A DNA stretch of 64,000 bases from Branchiostoma floridae (lineage: Eukaryota; Chordata; Leptocardii; Amphioxiformes; Branchiostomatidae): positions 15,992,900-16,056,899 of the forward strand of contig NC_049979.1 of assembly GCF_000003815.2 (NCBI RefSeq). The letters are read 5' to 3'. Made by a program: the position numbers and the translations under genes. Shown here piece after piece: positions 12,601 through 22,545 of this stretch (within the stretch, counting starts at the first letter, position 1; each line of letters starts with the position of its first letter). Under the pieces are notes generated by a model, which did no database searches, was not told the origin of the DNA, and was given only the letters and a program-made list of their open reading frames with translations.

Positions 12601-13310
12601 AGGTTAGCTTGGATGCACAGGTCACAGATTAGTCTGCCAAATTTGTTTGGTGGCGCTTTATCCATATGCTGTCGATCTGAGTGGTGTTTTGAATTTACAA
12701 ATTGATTCTTGTCATCTTCAATGTCGCAGTCTACGTAATCTCGTAGATTACCAAGACGAGCGTTTAAATCCCCCCCGAGAAGTAAGAATCCCTGTGTGCT
12801 GTATTGAGAAATCTCGTTTTCCAGAATGTCTAGTATATGGTTATCGGAGTTTTTGTGTGTGGTGGAAGAGCTCGGGCTTATATAAACAGAACAGATGAAT
12901 AAGTCTTTTGGTAATCCTAATATTTCGCGATCTATTCTCACCCAAAGTATATCAGAGGACTTAGACGGAAGTTTCCTTACATGATTTTTATATGCGTTTC
13001 TGTAGAAAAAGATTATGCCTCCAGAAGTGCGTCTTGCGCGTTTACTTTTTGTTCGGTGTAAATGGAAGTGGCTGTAGTTTGGGACGTCTATTTTAGTGTT
13101 ATTTGTGGACCATGTCTCTAAAAGCGAAAAGAAGTCAAATTTGTTAATGTTTGCCAAAAATTCTGTGTCTTCTAATTTTGAGCCTAGGCCATGGATATTC
13201 CAAAAGCCGAAGCTCTTGCTTCCTCCACCGTTAAACGCTTTCATTGCGAATAGAGAAAACAGTGAGTATAAGTAAAGCGGTGTCCTTAACCGAGCACTCA
13301 ATATCCAACA
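9615..13310 (-). mobile_element. Near-complete non-LTR retrotransposon L2(-), inserted into L1(+)
   Basis: Minus-strand element holding one intact ORF (9735-13301) and a 3' UTR with AATAAA (plus-strand 9626-9631) and a short CATT-rich tail ending near 9615. The 5' edge is near 13310-13330 and no clean target duplication was found. Little lies upstream of the ORF, so a separate ORF1 is absent or was lost by truncation. The 3' UTR resembles that of L1(+) at 18760-18890 (shared CTGTACTTAGC, then AATAAAGG). Confidence 0.9.
9735..13301 (-). CDS. LINE ORF: APE-type endonuclease / reverse transcriptase, intact (1188 aa)
   Basis: An open frame of 1188 codons with no break. The N-terminal third is an apurinic-type endonuclease (FGFWNIHGLGSK, SLLETW, GGDLNARLG, SDHCML). 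The middle is a reverse transcriptase: FVDFSKAFDSVW (motif A), GVRQGCNLSPTLFN (motif B), LLYADDLVLL (catalytic YADD, motif C). The C-terminus has a CxxC...HxxxxC cluster (CQYCNLNKIEDECHFIVEC). Such proteins nick target DNA and copy their own RNA into it. The Jockey/CR1/I-like clade is not settled here. The ATG at 13301 is the most upstream; a second at residue 20 (MKAFNGGG) is also plausible. Intactness suggests recent activity. Confidence 0.93.
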   Translation of the reverse strand: MSARLRTPLYLYSLFSLFAMKAFNGGGSKSFGFWNIHGLGSKLEDTEFLANINKFDFFSLLETWSTNNTKIDVPNYSHFHLHRTKSKRARRTSGGIIFFYRNAYKNHVRKLPSKSSDILWVRIDREILGLPKDLFICSVYISPSSSTTHKNSDNHILDILENEISQYSTQGFLLLGGDLNARLGNLRDYVDCDIEDDKNQFVNSKHHSDRQHMDKAPPNKFGRLICDLCIQANLSILNGRVAGDLQGKLTCHQPKGSSTVDYIISSQPFLKHILTFRVNPLTIFSDHCMLSVFIHSKSAHHNVQENRKTTNAKPSPNRFNWNEKSAHSFLHSLSQPNILQRLQTISLENITNATAPAQIENIVSKFSSLLRDVGHNCLSLKGQRKHSRKRQNKRWFDKTCIQMKREIKNLATLLEKHPSNPEIRGRFFKTRKDYKKLVKKKKRDFHQQIMNQLSSLRERNPTAFWNLLNKLKSEKVSGSSQISEEDWLQHFSNLDKHLSNGFCNIDASTTETVDTSSPSNTTPMESSILDSLITEKELETAISNLKNKKSSSGDMINNEMFKCGKHILKKPLLHLFNSCLQNSYFPKEWSLSHIVPIHKSGDTSVPDNYRGISIISCLGKLFSSILNTRLVNYAEHYSLFKPQQAGFRKNFRTTDNLFVLSTLVSKYLSKNARIYACFVDFSKAFDSVWREGLLLKLNKLGLGGKFLLTIKDMYSKTTNCVKTSHGLTETFVTNCGVRQGCNLSPTLFNLFISDLPDVFNDHSCNPPILHDKKVSCLLYADDLVLLSESQQGLQTSLSRLENYCESWKLNVNLKKTKVIVFTKGGRLPKDCLFLYKRHVVEIVTNYCYLGIVVNSAGTFKANNKYLHSKGLRALYGINQSLGKADASISVRSKLFDTCVKPILLYGWEIWGSFKTPKSSPIEAIHLKFCKQSLNVPRSACNLAVMAELGRHPLKLEASLNAIKQYIRVRQNVPADSLSADALLCQRKLDTLGAKCWASGVRKTLEECGFGYVWHSPISSVLNPSQIIPSIDQRLKDMYLQSFVTAMRSNNKLRTYRLLKTTYNDEKYLKIANIRHRTAITKLRISSHRLHIEKGRHNHIPLEERICQYCNLNKIEDECHFIVECTLYNNERNVLFENIQLMFQNFRYLNTTEKFIFLMQLDKPYIIDSICPYVYNCFKKREEVELVHT

Positions 13311-13330
13311 ACATGTAAGAGATATATCTC

Positions 13331-13604
13331 AAAGAACAAATTACGCTCATACAGACTGTTCAAATCCACCTACAACGAAGAAGAGTACCTTAGAATTCCG
13401 AACGAACGACAAAGAACTACAATAACCCAAGGAATAACCAAACTGCGACTCAGCTGCCACAAACTCCATGTTGAAACAGGGAGGCACAACCGCACACCTC
13501 TGGAGCAAAGAATCTGTCAGTTTTGTAACATGAACAAGGTCGAAGATGAAGCCCACTTTTTATTAGATTGTAGTTTATATAGTAATGATAGAAGTATTCT
13601 TTTT
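13331..13604 (+). mobile_element. LINE copy L1(+), segment 2: C-terminal zinc-cluster region
   Basis: The frame reads SKNKLRSYRLFKSTYNEEEY and then CQFCNMNKVEDEAHFLLDC. This matches the part of the intact LINE protein that follows the point where segment 1 stops. The frame is open up to ILF at the CTTTTT (13599-13604), where a second insertion begins. Confidence 0.88.
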
Positions 13605-13648
13605 GCCTTGCCGCGCCAGCGGCATGGCTTTGTGGCCACTATTTTCTT

Positions 13649-13712
13649 GGTTCAATGGTTCAATGGTTCAATGGTTCAACGGTTCAATGGTTCAATGGTT
13701 CAATGGTTCAAG
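13649..13712. repeat. 8-bp satellite (GGTTCAAT)n
   Basis: Eight consecutive copies of GGTTCAAT with one T-to-C change and a final variant, close to the left edge of the 5-kb insertion. Confidence 0.95.
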
Positions 13713-14144
13713 CAATGTTAACCCAGCCCTTCCAAAGGCCCTTCCAAAGGCCCGTTTTTAATGGGGGTATAACAAAATCAAAAAAGAAAGAAAACTAGAC
13801 AAGAGAGACAAGACGTTTTTTCACTGTTTTCATTTTTTTTTACATCATTTCAAAGAACATACAAGAGAAGAAGGAAAGAAAAAGGGATGTGTCAAGCTAC
13901 CCACAACAGGTTACTTGTCCGCCGAGCTCCCACCAACCCACTCCTGCCAACTTGACACATCCAAATAAAAAAAAAGACATACGAAACGTACAAGACAGAC
14001 AGTTCATACCAGACTGATACGACTACAGGGGGGAAGCAGGGGATTAAAAGCGTAGTCGCAGTTTTCCCCCGTCGACCCTCGCCCACTGCACTGAGCACCA
14101 CAGAGACATAAACGTTGTTTCGTTCAGACGTACAAAGTCAAGCT

Positions 14145-14348
14145 TTATTTATAGATAACCATCTGTTTATTTATTCGGAAGTCTGACATGACCCACCTCC
14201 TGAGAAAACCCTCCACCCAAGTCCATGTTAGCAGCACTTCGCTGCAGTACCACATGGCGTGCTCTGCAGTTTCGTGGCCTTTACAATTCTGCCTTGGACA
14301 AGTTCCCGAGCGAATGTAACCCTTCCCAGTTATCTTTCTCGTGGACAA
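14145..14348 (-). mobile_element. Fragment of a different LINE, C-terminal zinc-cluster
   Basis: The minus strand encodes CPRQNCKGHETAEHAMWYC and then TWTWVEGFLRRW. This is the ETxEHxxxxC...W arrangement seen at the C-termini of many reverse transcriptases of non-LTR elements. It differs clearly from the L1/L2 family here. Only the tail survives; 13780-14144 may be its 3' UTR. Confidence 0.55.
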
Positions 14349-15357
14349 ACTTACGGCTTAGGCGACCAACAGTACATCCCCGTCAAGCTTTATACCTCAC
14401 ATTTACGCATTTGATAACAGTTATGGTCGGTACTGAAAACCTCTTAACATCTGGTTACATCGAATGAATGAAGCGTTCGTATGGTGATATTTCAGATCCA
14501 TTGGAGTAAAATATAATCAAGTGAATTATCTGACATAACAATTTGCATTAGCTATTCATACAGATGAAATAAATGCCTAATTAGACCAATGCATTGTATG
14601 TGAATATATAAGTAGGCAATGACGTCATTGAAACGTCTCAAGAACGTATGACCGCAGGAAAAGGCTAACCTGAGTTCAGTAGAATGCGAACTCAAAGCGT
14701 TACACGAAAAGTCGCAATAGATAATATTTGCGGGTCACTATTTACATTTTAAATACTAACCCAAGTCCTGTGGCAAGCAATAATTGTTTGTTTGCAATGC
14801 ATTTCTGTATGCGACGCATTTTCAGAACGCGTGCCTGCTATCGGTGAGAAACTCCAGTTAGAGACCTAAGGCCAGTCCGTACTCTCACGAGGTACGTACT
14901 AAATCTTCTAGTCTTCATTATATATCCTTTCTTTTAAAGTTATCGGGAATTCAGAAGGAAAATTTAACGTCTTAGAATATGTAAGATAACATTTTACCTA
15001 TTCAGTATGTCAAACTCCTAGTTCTATCGTAGTGGTTCCACAAACTGTTGTAGGGGCTACCCATCTGTTTTCAAGATGAAATAAATAAATAAATAAATAA
15101 ATTTTATTCGGTGTTTTTGTTGTGGCCAGTCATCATCTTCCGTAGATGACTTTGCTTTGTGCATTGTCGGAAATTTTTGTTACCTTGATGGTATTTCCCT
15201 GACACTATAGGTTAACACATTATTGAGAAGTGTAATAAATGACACTGTGGTTTGTCCGGCTGTAAACATAATTTCATAAATTTCATAAAACCGTAAAGAC
15301 GAAGTGAAACAAAACCGCCCCCCTCCCCAGTCTGTCTATTTCTTTTCACATGATTAA
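14349..15357. other. Non-coding DNA left of the tandem array
   Basis: No gene seen. It contains an (AAAT)n tract at about 15078-15101. Confidence 0.5.
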
Positions 15358-17795
15358 GGTCTCAGAACACAGTATTTATACGCGACCCCCGTCCCCAAAA
15401 GTAGTTCGGGTTAAAATAGTGCACCGCGGTACTTGCAAAGGCCGTAGTTATTCTTCCGTGTACAACAGCGAGGTGGAAACTGTGGTGAATGGTAGAGGAA
15501 TATATCGTTGTTGATACGGTATAAGTTGGATTACGTTGCTCCTTCGGCCAGCGGGAATTTGCGCCTTGATACTGTTACCGGCACTTCCTGTTCGTCGCCT
15601 GCAGTTCCATGACCTCCGCTGGGGGTCAAATCAAAGTGTCTTTTATAGAAAAACGAGCAGGCAAATCTATGCTCATTTTCAGATATGTTGTAGGTCGTAC
15701 CCTCGACTTCAACATACTAAATTCTTGTAAATTGTATCTGCACCTTTCTATAGGTTTTGAGTCGTCGAACCACCTCACTTTGGGGTCCTTAACCATGTAA
15801 ATCCCCATAGGCGAAAAACTGTGTTCTGAGACCTTGAATCACAGCGTTAATTCCCCAGGGACGGGTAATAACATTGAATTCGACTGATATGTTAGGAATT
15901 GACCTCGGCTGACTTGAACTGTAACGTTTTTGTTACCGTAAGAACCGCTGTTACCATGGCAACGGCCGCCAAGACCGCTCCCTATGCTTAAGTATAGGAC
16001 TTAGTGCGGTCTAAAGCCCGCTCGACCCCCCCCCCCTTTCCGCCCTAAAAAAGACTAACCCCCAATCCAAATCACTCAGAACGGTAGAATGTGGTCTGGC
16101 AAGCATCTTGTAGAAGTAAAAGTCAACCAGAATATTAGATTTGTTGAGATAATGAGACCAATTAGCGGCCCCTCAGATAGTCCTTGTACAGGGCCGACAC
16201 CTGTGCTAGGCGCCGAAGTGCAAAGTTGGCCATATCTCAGGAACCATTTGGATTTCTGTTCTAAAACTTGGTACGGTTTTATATCTTGACTAGTTTTATT
16301 GTATGAATGAAAAAAAATCCAAGGTCAAGTTGGTTTAAGGTCTCAGAACACAGTATTTATACGCGACCCCCGTCCCCAAAAGTAGTTCGGNNNNNNNNNN
16401 NNNNNNNNNNNNNNNNNNNNNNNNNNNNNNNNNNNNNNNNNNNNNNNNNNNNNNNNNNNNNNNNNNNNNNNNNNNNNNNNNNNNNNNNNNNNNNNNNNNN
16501 NNNNNNNNNNNNNNNNNNNNNNNNNNNNNNNNNNNNNNNNNNNNNNNNNNNNNNNNNNNNNNNNNNNNNNNNNNNNNNNNNNNNNNNNNNNNNNNNNNNN
16601 NNNNNNNNNNNNNNNNNNNNNNNNNNNNNNNNNNNNNNNNNNNNNNNNNNNNNNNNNNNNNNNNNNNNNNNNNNNNNNNNNNNNNNNNNNNNNNNNNNNN
16701 NNNNNNNNNNNNNNNNNNNNNNNNNNNNNNNNNNGTTTTGAGTCGTCGAACCACCTCACTTTGGGGTCCTTAACCATGTAAATCCCCATAGGCGAAAAAC
16801 TGTGTTCTGAGACCTTGAATCACAGCGTTAATTCCCCAGGGACGGGTAATAACATTGAATTCGACTGATATGTTAGGAATTGACCTCGGCTGACTTGAAC
16901 TGTAACGTTTTTGTTACCGTAAGAACCGCTGTTACCATGGCAACGGCCGCCAAGACCGCTCCCTATGCTTAAGTATAGGACTTAGTGCGGTCTAAAGCCC
17001 GCTCGACCCCCCCCCCCTTTCCGCCCTAAAAAAGACTAACCCCCAATCCAAATCACTCAGAACGGTAGAATGTGGTCTGGCAAGCATCTTGTAGAAGTAA
17101 AAGTCAACCAGAATATTAGATTTGTTGAGATAATGAGACCAATTAGCGGCCCCTCAGATAGTCCTTGTACAGGGCCGACACCTGTGCTAGGCGCCGAAGT
17201 GCAAAGTTGGCCATATCTCAGGAACCATTTGGATTTCTGTTCTAAAACTTGGTACGGTTTTATATCTTGACTAGTTTTATTGTATGAATGAAAAAAAATC
17301 CAAGGTCAAGTTGGTTTAAGGTCTCAGAACACAGTATTTATACGCGACCCCCGTCCCCAAAAGTAGTTCGGGTTAAAATAGTGCACCGCAGTACTTGCAA
17401 AGGCCGTAGTTATTCTTCCGTGTACAACAGCGAGGTGGAAACTGTGGTGAATGGTAGAGGAATATATCGTTGTTGATACGGTATAAGTTGGATTACGTTG
17501 CTCCTTCGGCCAGCGGGAATTTGCGCCTTGATACTGTTACCGGCACTTCCTTTTCGTCGCCTGCAGTTCCATGACCTCCGCTGGGGGTCAAATCAAAGTG
17601 TCTTTTATAGAAAAACGAGCAGGCAAATCTATGCTCATTTTCAGATATGTTGTAGGTCGTACCCTCGACTTCAACATACTAAATTCTTGTAAATTGTATC
17701 TGCACCTTTCTATAGGTTTTGAGTCGTCGAACCACCTCACTTTGGGGTCCTTAACCATGTAAATCCCCATAGGCGAAAAACTGTGTTCTGAGACC
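15358..17795. repeat. 981-bp tandem array of TTAA-flanked inverted-repeat modules
   Basis: Units start at 15358, 16339 and 17320, an exact 981-base period; the third stops after 476 bases. Each unit is a 476-bp module bounded by GGTCTCAGAACACAG and CTGTGTTCTGAGACC plus a 505-bp spacer. The outer edges of the array abut TTAA at 15354-15357 and 17796-17799. Modules 1 and 3 differ at only about two bases that I could spot. The N-run 16391-16734 lies inside module 2 and keeps the period exactly. Short ORFs here lack protein character. Confidence 0.93.
16391..16734. other. Assembly gap (344 N) inside tandem unit 2
   Basis: A run of N. Its length equals the homologous interval in unit 1, so the gap was sized accurately. 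Confidence 1.
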
Positions 17796-18116
17796 TTAAG
17801 CACATGCGTGTCTTAGTTTCTTGCTTACCAACTAACGTTTGCCAATCTGTAAGTGTCTTCTCGGGACTGTTTGTTGTAATGCCTTCATTTGGTCCCAATG
17901 ACAAAAAAATTAAAGCTGTCGGTGGAAGAGGGTAGCAGATCCCCTCTACGACAAATTGTGAAGAATGTAATGAAATTTTATAGGGTGCTACCCTTCAGTC
18001 ATATGTTTAGAAACACCTAGTATTCTATCAATCAAAAATGCATACGCTCATTCCGTTGGTTTTAATGTTGACACAAGAAATTGTTTTCCTTCTCTTTCAG
18101 TCTTCGATTGCAGATT

Positions 18117-18204
18117 GCAGACTGTGCTTTTGCACTCAATCATACAACTCCTGCCACCGTGCAGACTGTGCTTTTGCACTCAATCATACAACTCCTGCAG
18201 TACC
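18117..18204. repeat. 44-bp minisatellite, two copies
   Basis: Two adjacent near-identical 44-base units starting at 18117 and 18161, followed to about 18310 by looser repeats of a CAGTACCCACTCAGCTG-like motif. Confidence 0.85.
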
Positions 18205-18595
18205 CACTCAGCTGGCCACAATACCTGGATGCCTGCTGTGCATGCAGTATCCTCTCAGCTGACCACAGTACCTGAACTCCTGCTAACCATACAGTACCCA
18301 CTCAGCTGTCCTTTCACAGAAATGAAATAAATTAAAATTGTTACTGTATATCTTTGTATGTCTAATTATTTCATATTTATTAGTTCTCGAGGGTCAGAAA
18401 ATGCAAGGTCATATTTTAAGACACCTACATATATTTGCAACAGATCAATACAAGGCTTTGGCTACCATAATACATAATTTAGCAGACAAGCAAATTATTC
18501 CTACTGCACGCCAAGGCACAGCATTTTGCCTTGCCTAGCTTGAAGTGCCAACCTACTTTTTCCTGACGATGTCCCTACCACGCGGCAAGGCACAA

Positions 18596-18890
18596 CTTTT
18601 TAAAAAAGATTTCTTGTTAGCTTTATTATAGGAAAGTTCCCTCGCTTTGAATCTTTGTCTAGTGTTGAAAAATTCATTTTTCTTATGAGGTTTGATCGAA
18701 CGACACATCTCAAGCTACATATTCAACATTACTAAGAAACGAGAAGAAGCCGAACAAATGTATTAGACTAGTTTTAGAATCCATGTTTTAGAAACCATGT
18801 GTACTGCATTACTACCTTTTGTATCCATATGCCTGTACTTAGCCCGATAGGGCATGAATGTGCAATAAAGGCTATTATTATTATTATTGA
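18596..18890 (+). mobile_element. LINE copy L1(+), segment 3: C-terminus, 3' UTR and (ATT)n tail
   Basis: Read in two frames the plus strand gives SSVEKFIFLMRFDR and then YIFNITKKREEAE, which match TTEKFIFLMQLDK and YVYNCFKKREEVE at the end of the intact LINE protein. AATAAA is at 18864-18869, followed by an (ATT)n tail. It holds a stop and a frameshift. It ends the copy that began at 8328. Confidence 0.88.
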
Positions 18891-21490
18891 AGTAAACATT
18901 AGCTTGGAGGTATGATTGTCTTTGCGTGAATCAGACCTATGACCTTATATTCTCTGCAAACATGGGGACCAACGTTATCTGGGAGGCATAATTGGACGAC
19001 ATCGTATAGCCTCTGCCTCGGTCTAAACGTAGTACATGCAGAAACTTGACAGACATACAGACGCTATTTTATTGCGTGCTGATTCTGATGTCCAGTCGGA
19101 TCTATATGTGGGTTCACACGTACGTATAAATTCAAGTCCGTAAGAGGTCCGTATTGAAGTGTTATCATCATCATCTGGTGTATTTTGCCAGCCCGGTAGG
19201 TACCCAATGAGTAATGAGGCTGCTTAACCTCTACCAAGCTCCATAGGTCGTTTGTAAAATAGTAGAAATAGGACAAATATAGACAGATAATCTGCCTAAC
19301 GAGTTAGCTGGCCGAGGAGTGTGGTTTGCGACCCAGCTAACTCGATACGAAACCCATACGGACTTGAATACATACGCAAGTGTGAACCCATGGCCACCTC
19401 ATGGTGTACTCATCCTTCCGAGGATAATGCGTATGACCTTTCCTACCTTGCAATTTACATGGCCAGCGGGGATCAGTCCATTGTGTGTTCACCTTTCGAC
19501 AATAACTGCTTTCTTAGAAACGGTCCCCTTTCCACTAGACGGCGATCGCGCTGCGCTCTCACTGCGACCTACAACGGATGTGTGTAACCTTCCATTTCAA
19601 GCTGGATGTATCATACAGAATGTAAAAGTGTATGATACATATGAAGTGTAAAGAGACCAAAAAACACGCGAAACGTGAAAAGATTCGTTTGTTTTTCTAT
19701 ACAATTCATTGAGCGATCTGTCAAATTTTAGGTCGCAGAGAGGGCGCCACGAGAGCGCCGTCCTAGTGGAAAGGGGGTATTACAAAAGTATACTTTACCT
19801 TTCTTTCTTCCAAATGGTTTACAGTTTTTGGCTACATTGTATCAGAGGATGTACCACGGGGCATTTAGAAACTGAGCAGATAACGCAAATAGCATTGAAC
19901 AATGGTAACGTTTGTTACAGTCATTACTAGTATTGTAAAACATTTTGTCAGGCAGTGTGCTACAAATGACAGCACTGAGAAATCTTCTCTTGCTCCTTAT
20001 GAAAGCCAGAAAACCAGTCAAAAGCGTGAAACGGCGATTTCTTGTGTGGTTTATGTAAATGTTACGGCCGGCTACTCAGATTGTAACGTTTGTTACAGAA
20101 TGTGGCGACAGACATTGAAATACCTTTGCACAGAGTACAAGAACGATAAAACAGTTAGTTGCGTTTTCTCTTATTTGTGCTGATAATTAGCTGCAAGGTC
20201 ATGCGTAAGATTGTGTGTTCGTCTTTACTTGCATAATAACTGCAACCTTCCGCACCTTGCAACTGCGACAGAAATACATACAAATACTGACACACAGACA
20301 CAATGTTAGAATTTTCCATTCATATCATCAAAATGTCTTTCCAATTCATATTATCAAACGTAAGGTAACAATGACCGTGCCCCTCGTAGCATATATTAAA
20401 CGCCATGGTGGATTGACTTATACTCGTTTTGTCGGTTCGTTGATAAAAAGAACACGAAATGCTGCAGCGGTGCAAGTAATGACAATGACTAGATTACAGG
20501 TGTGTTAACAACCTCTGTATTTTTATAGTGATACATGACATATGTAATCAACGACGTCATGGTACAATAGGGAGCAGTGGATATAGTTTTGAGGGATTAG
20601 GATGAAATGAAGGTGGCTCCTGATGTGGTGTCCCGGTTGTAATGCCTGTCACTGTCGCCAGGCTGTGGTGTTTATAGCATATAAATGTTGCTATCAATTT
20701 TCAATTTTGAAATTGATATTAACGGCATTTACATTCAGTTGTCAAGTTGCGAAGCGGAAACTGAAAACTGCCCCATGTGTACCATGAAAAGGGGAAATAA
20801 GTTTGACAGATAGATGTGTATGACAAAATACTATTACAGACCATTGATACATCCTTGATATGCACGTAGTGGATTTATTCGCCCTTTCTTTTTATTCTGT
20901 CCTTGCTCACTCCCTGTTTTCTTTTTTTGCCGACCATTCAGTACTCATGCTGACCGTCACCACGTGTCCTCCTCTCAATGACCCGCAGATACCCATAGCT
21001 ATGCGGTCGGATTTGATGACTCCAGCTTCTTCAACCGGAAAATATGTCATGTGTTGTGGACATTCTTACCATTGACAGTGGCACCGTGTTGGAGACGACT
21101 AAATCCTTCACTATTATAAAACACTTGTCGCTGCACCAGAGGAAGGTGAGTGCGCGTGTGTATCAGATCCCGTTCGCTGTTGACCCCGCCCACCGCCAGT
21201 GTCGCATACGACCTCACCCGTGAATCACGTCTCCAACCATAGCATCTCCAATAATTGTTGGAAGGGAACTTGATAAAGCTTTGACGCCAGATGGCCTGGT
21301 TTGGGAAAGTTTTCAGATTTCCCTGTTGTAGAAAGGATCGTGGGACTCTGGATTCAAGTGAGTCAATGTCGGTATTTGAAGCACCACCCTACTCATGACC
21401 TCTCAACTATGACATTTTATAAGAACAACCGCATAACCGGCTAACATCGACGCACGGAGTCTGCAACGATTTTCACACGCTGTAGTTTGT
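18891..21490. other. Non-coding interval with inverted repeats
   Basis: No gene could be supported. An inverted pair of about 33 bases lies at 19118-19150 and 19358-19390 (GGGTTCACAC... / ...GTGTGAACCC), with a second pair inside it (GAGTTAGCTGG near 19300, CCAGCTAACTC near 19332). A hairpin TGTATCATACA/TGTATGATACA is near 19606-19640. TGTAACGTTTGTTACAG-like palindromes occur near 19907 and 20082. Confidence 0.55.
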
Positions 21491-21503
21491 AATAAAGCCA
21501 TCT

Positions 21504-21830
21504 TCAGACAGGAGCACCACTTCTTGACTTAGTTGATTTCACCGACCGTTCTGACTGCTGTTTACTGTCTCTGGCACCGTCCCTGTCCCGTCCACAACAA
21601 CAGCATCCCAGTAGCAGGAATAAAACAGACAGACATAGAAAAATGATTCCGACAATCAGATACGGATTATCGAGAGCGCCTCTTGTGGCCCCCAAAACAG
21701 TGAAGACACATCCTTGTATCAAAAATATGATCCCAACGATAATGGAACACACGGGAATACAGCTGCCCCCCGCACAGTTGTGGGAAGAGCTCCCTCCGCT
21801 ACCACTCCTGGACGCTCTGTTGTCATCCAT
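21504..21830 (-). CDS. Small two-helix membrane protein, function unknown (108 aa)
   Basis: A single open frame. A Ser/Gly-rich N-terminus (MDDNRASRSGSGGSSSH) comes first, then a helix of about 22 residues from IPVCSIIVGIIFLIQGC, a short polar loop, a second helix (YLIVGIIFLCLSVLFLLLG), a CCCC cluster that could be palmitoylated, and a charged tail (GRDRDGARDSKQQSERSVK). The ATG context is TCCATGG. The composition is far from random and the hydrophobic segments are clean, so a real gene or last exon is likely. I do not recognise the family. Splicing to upstream exons is possible. Confidence 0.6.
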   Translation of the reverse strand: MDDNRASRSGSGGSSSHNCAGGSCIPVCSIIVGIIFLIQGCVFTVLGATRGALDNPYLIVGIIFLCLSVLFLLLGCCCCGRDRDGARDSKQQSERSVKSTKSRSGAPV

Positions 21831-22002
21831 GGATAACTATAACTGCCACTCCGCTCGCTTTTGGTGGTAAGATAACGTTACTATTTGTGGGAACTCAGTA
21901 AACAGACGAAGTGAAGCAGTCCACCATTCCATTAAAACATGTGTCCTGGAGTCAAATTGTGACGAATTGAATTAAGCACAGCGTAGCGTCACCGTGACCC
22001 AC

Positions 22003-22105
22003 CTGCATAGTCAAGGCCGAGTTCATTAAGCATTACGTGTAGGGGGGTTGTGTACATGTGAAATCCTCCATACAGCGTGTATGTCCCTGTGGTTAATCCT
22101 TGCAC
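22003..22105 (-). CDS. Isolated exon, possibly of a flavin amine oxidase-like gene
   Basis: On the minus strand CTTTTTCAG precedes the segment and GTGGGT follows it. Only one of three frames is open, and it encodes TLYGGFHMYTTPLHVMLNEL followed by GLDYAG. GG-x-H/R followed by ...hhLxELGL recalls the substrate-side region of L-amino acid / monoamine oxidase-type flavoproteins. No neighbouring exon with a GxGxxG FAD motif was found in 22.1-24 kb, so the family is a guess and the exon may be an orphan. Confidence 0.35.
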
Positions 22106-22545
22106 CTGAAAAAGATATTTATGCCCAAGAAAGGTGATACATAAGAGGACCTTACATGGCGGCGAAAGTCAAAACAATACTCCGAAAGGTGACCAAAAGA
22201 AATAAGTTGTCCCTACAATACCCTGTAAAAGATTCATTCGCCCAGGCATCAGCTGGTTTATTGATCCATACATAATGCTGTGACCATATGGGTGTGGTCT
22301 TCTACCACTCCTTTCCGGCCCAAACCTTTACGCCAATAATAATAGCACATCGGAATCGGTATACAATCTTTCGGCAGAACACTGTGCAGTGATGTTGTCA
22401 TCGATCAGTCACCAAATCACAGTTAATATTGTTATATCTTCTAATGTTACACACATTTTGTTACTTCGAATCTATCAGACTCACCCTCCCCATTTATAAT
22501 AGGCTTGTAGTCCTGTCTCGTACTACTGATCAAAAACATACAGAT

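Larger units (their letters stand above)
13605..18595. mobile_element. Composite 5-kb insertion splitting L1(+) a second time
   Basis: CTTTTT occurs at 13599-13604 and again at 18596-18601. Removing the intervening DNA with one CTTTTT joins the LINE frame directly (SILF followed by KKDF). GCCTTGCCGCG begins at 13605 and its inverse CGCGGCAAGGC is at 18581-18591, followed by four extra bases. The insert contains an 8-bp satellite, another LINE scrap, the 981-bp tandem array and a minisatellite, so it is layered. No transposase was found. Confidence 0.65.

Noticed and set aside
9600..13335. Clear target-site duplication around the minus-strand LINE
   Set aside because: The flanks share only scattered bases (for example ATCCA-like strings at unequal distance), so I could not support one.
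16307..16789. Long ORFs made mostly of X
   Set aside because: They read through the N-run and are artefacts of the assembly gap; the same holds at 28615-28860, 30670-31164, 35210-35587 and 50862-51092.
15358..17795. CRISPR-like or coding tandem repeat
   Set aside because: The units are 981 bp with transposon-type inverted ends, and the small ORFs inside have no protein character.
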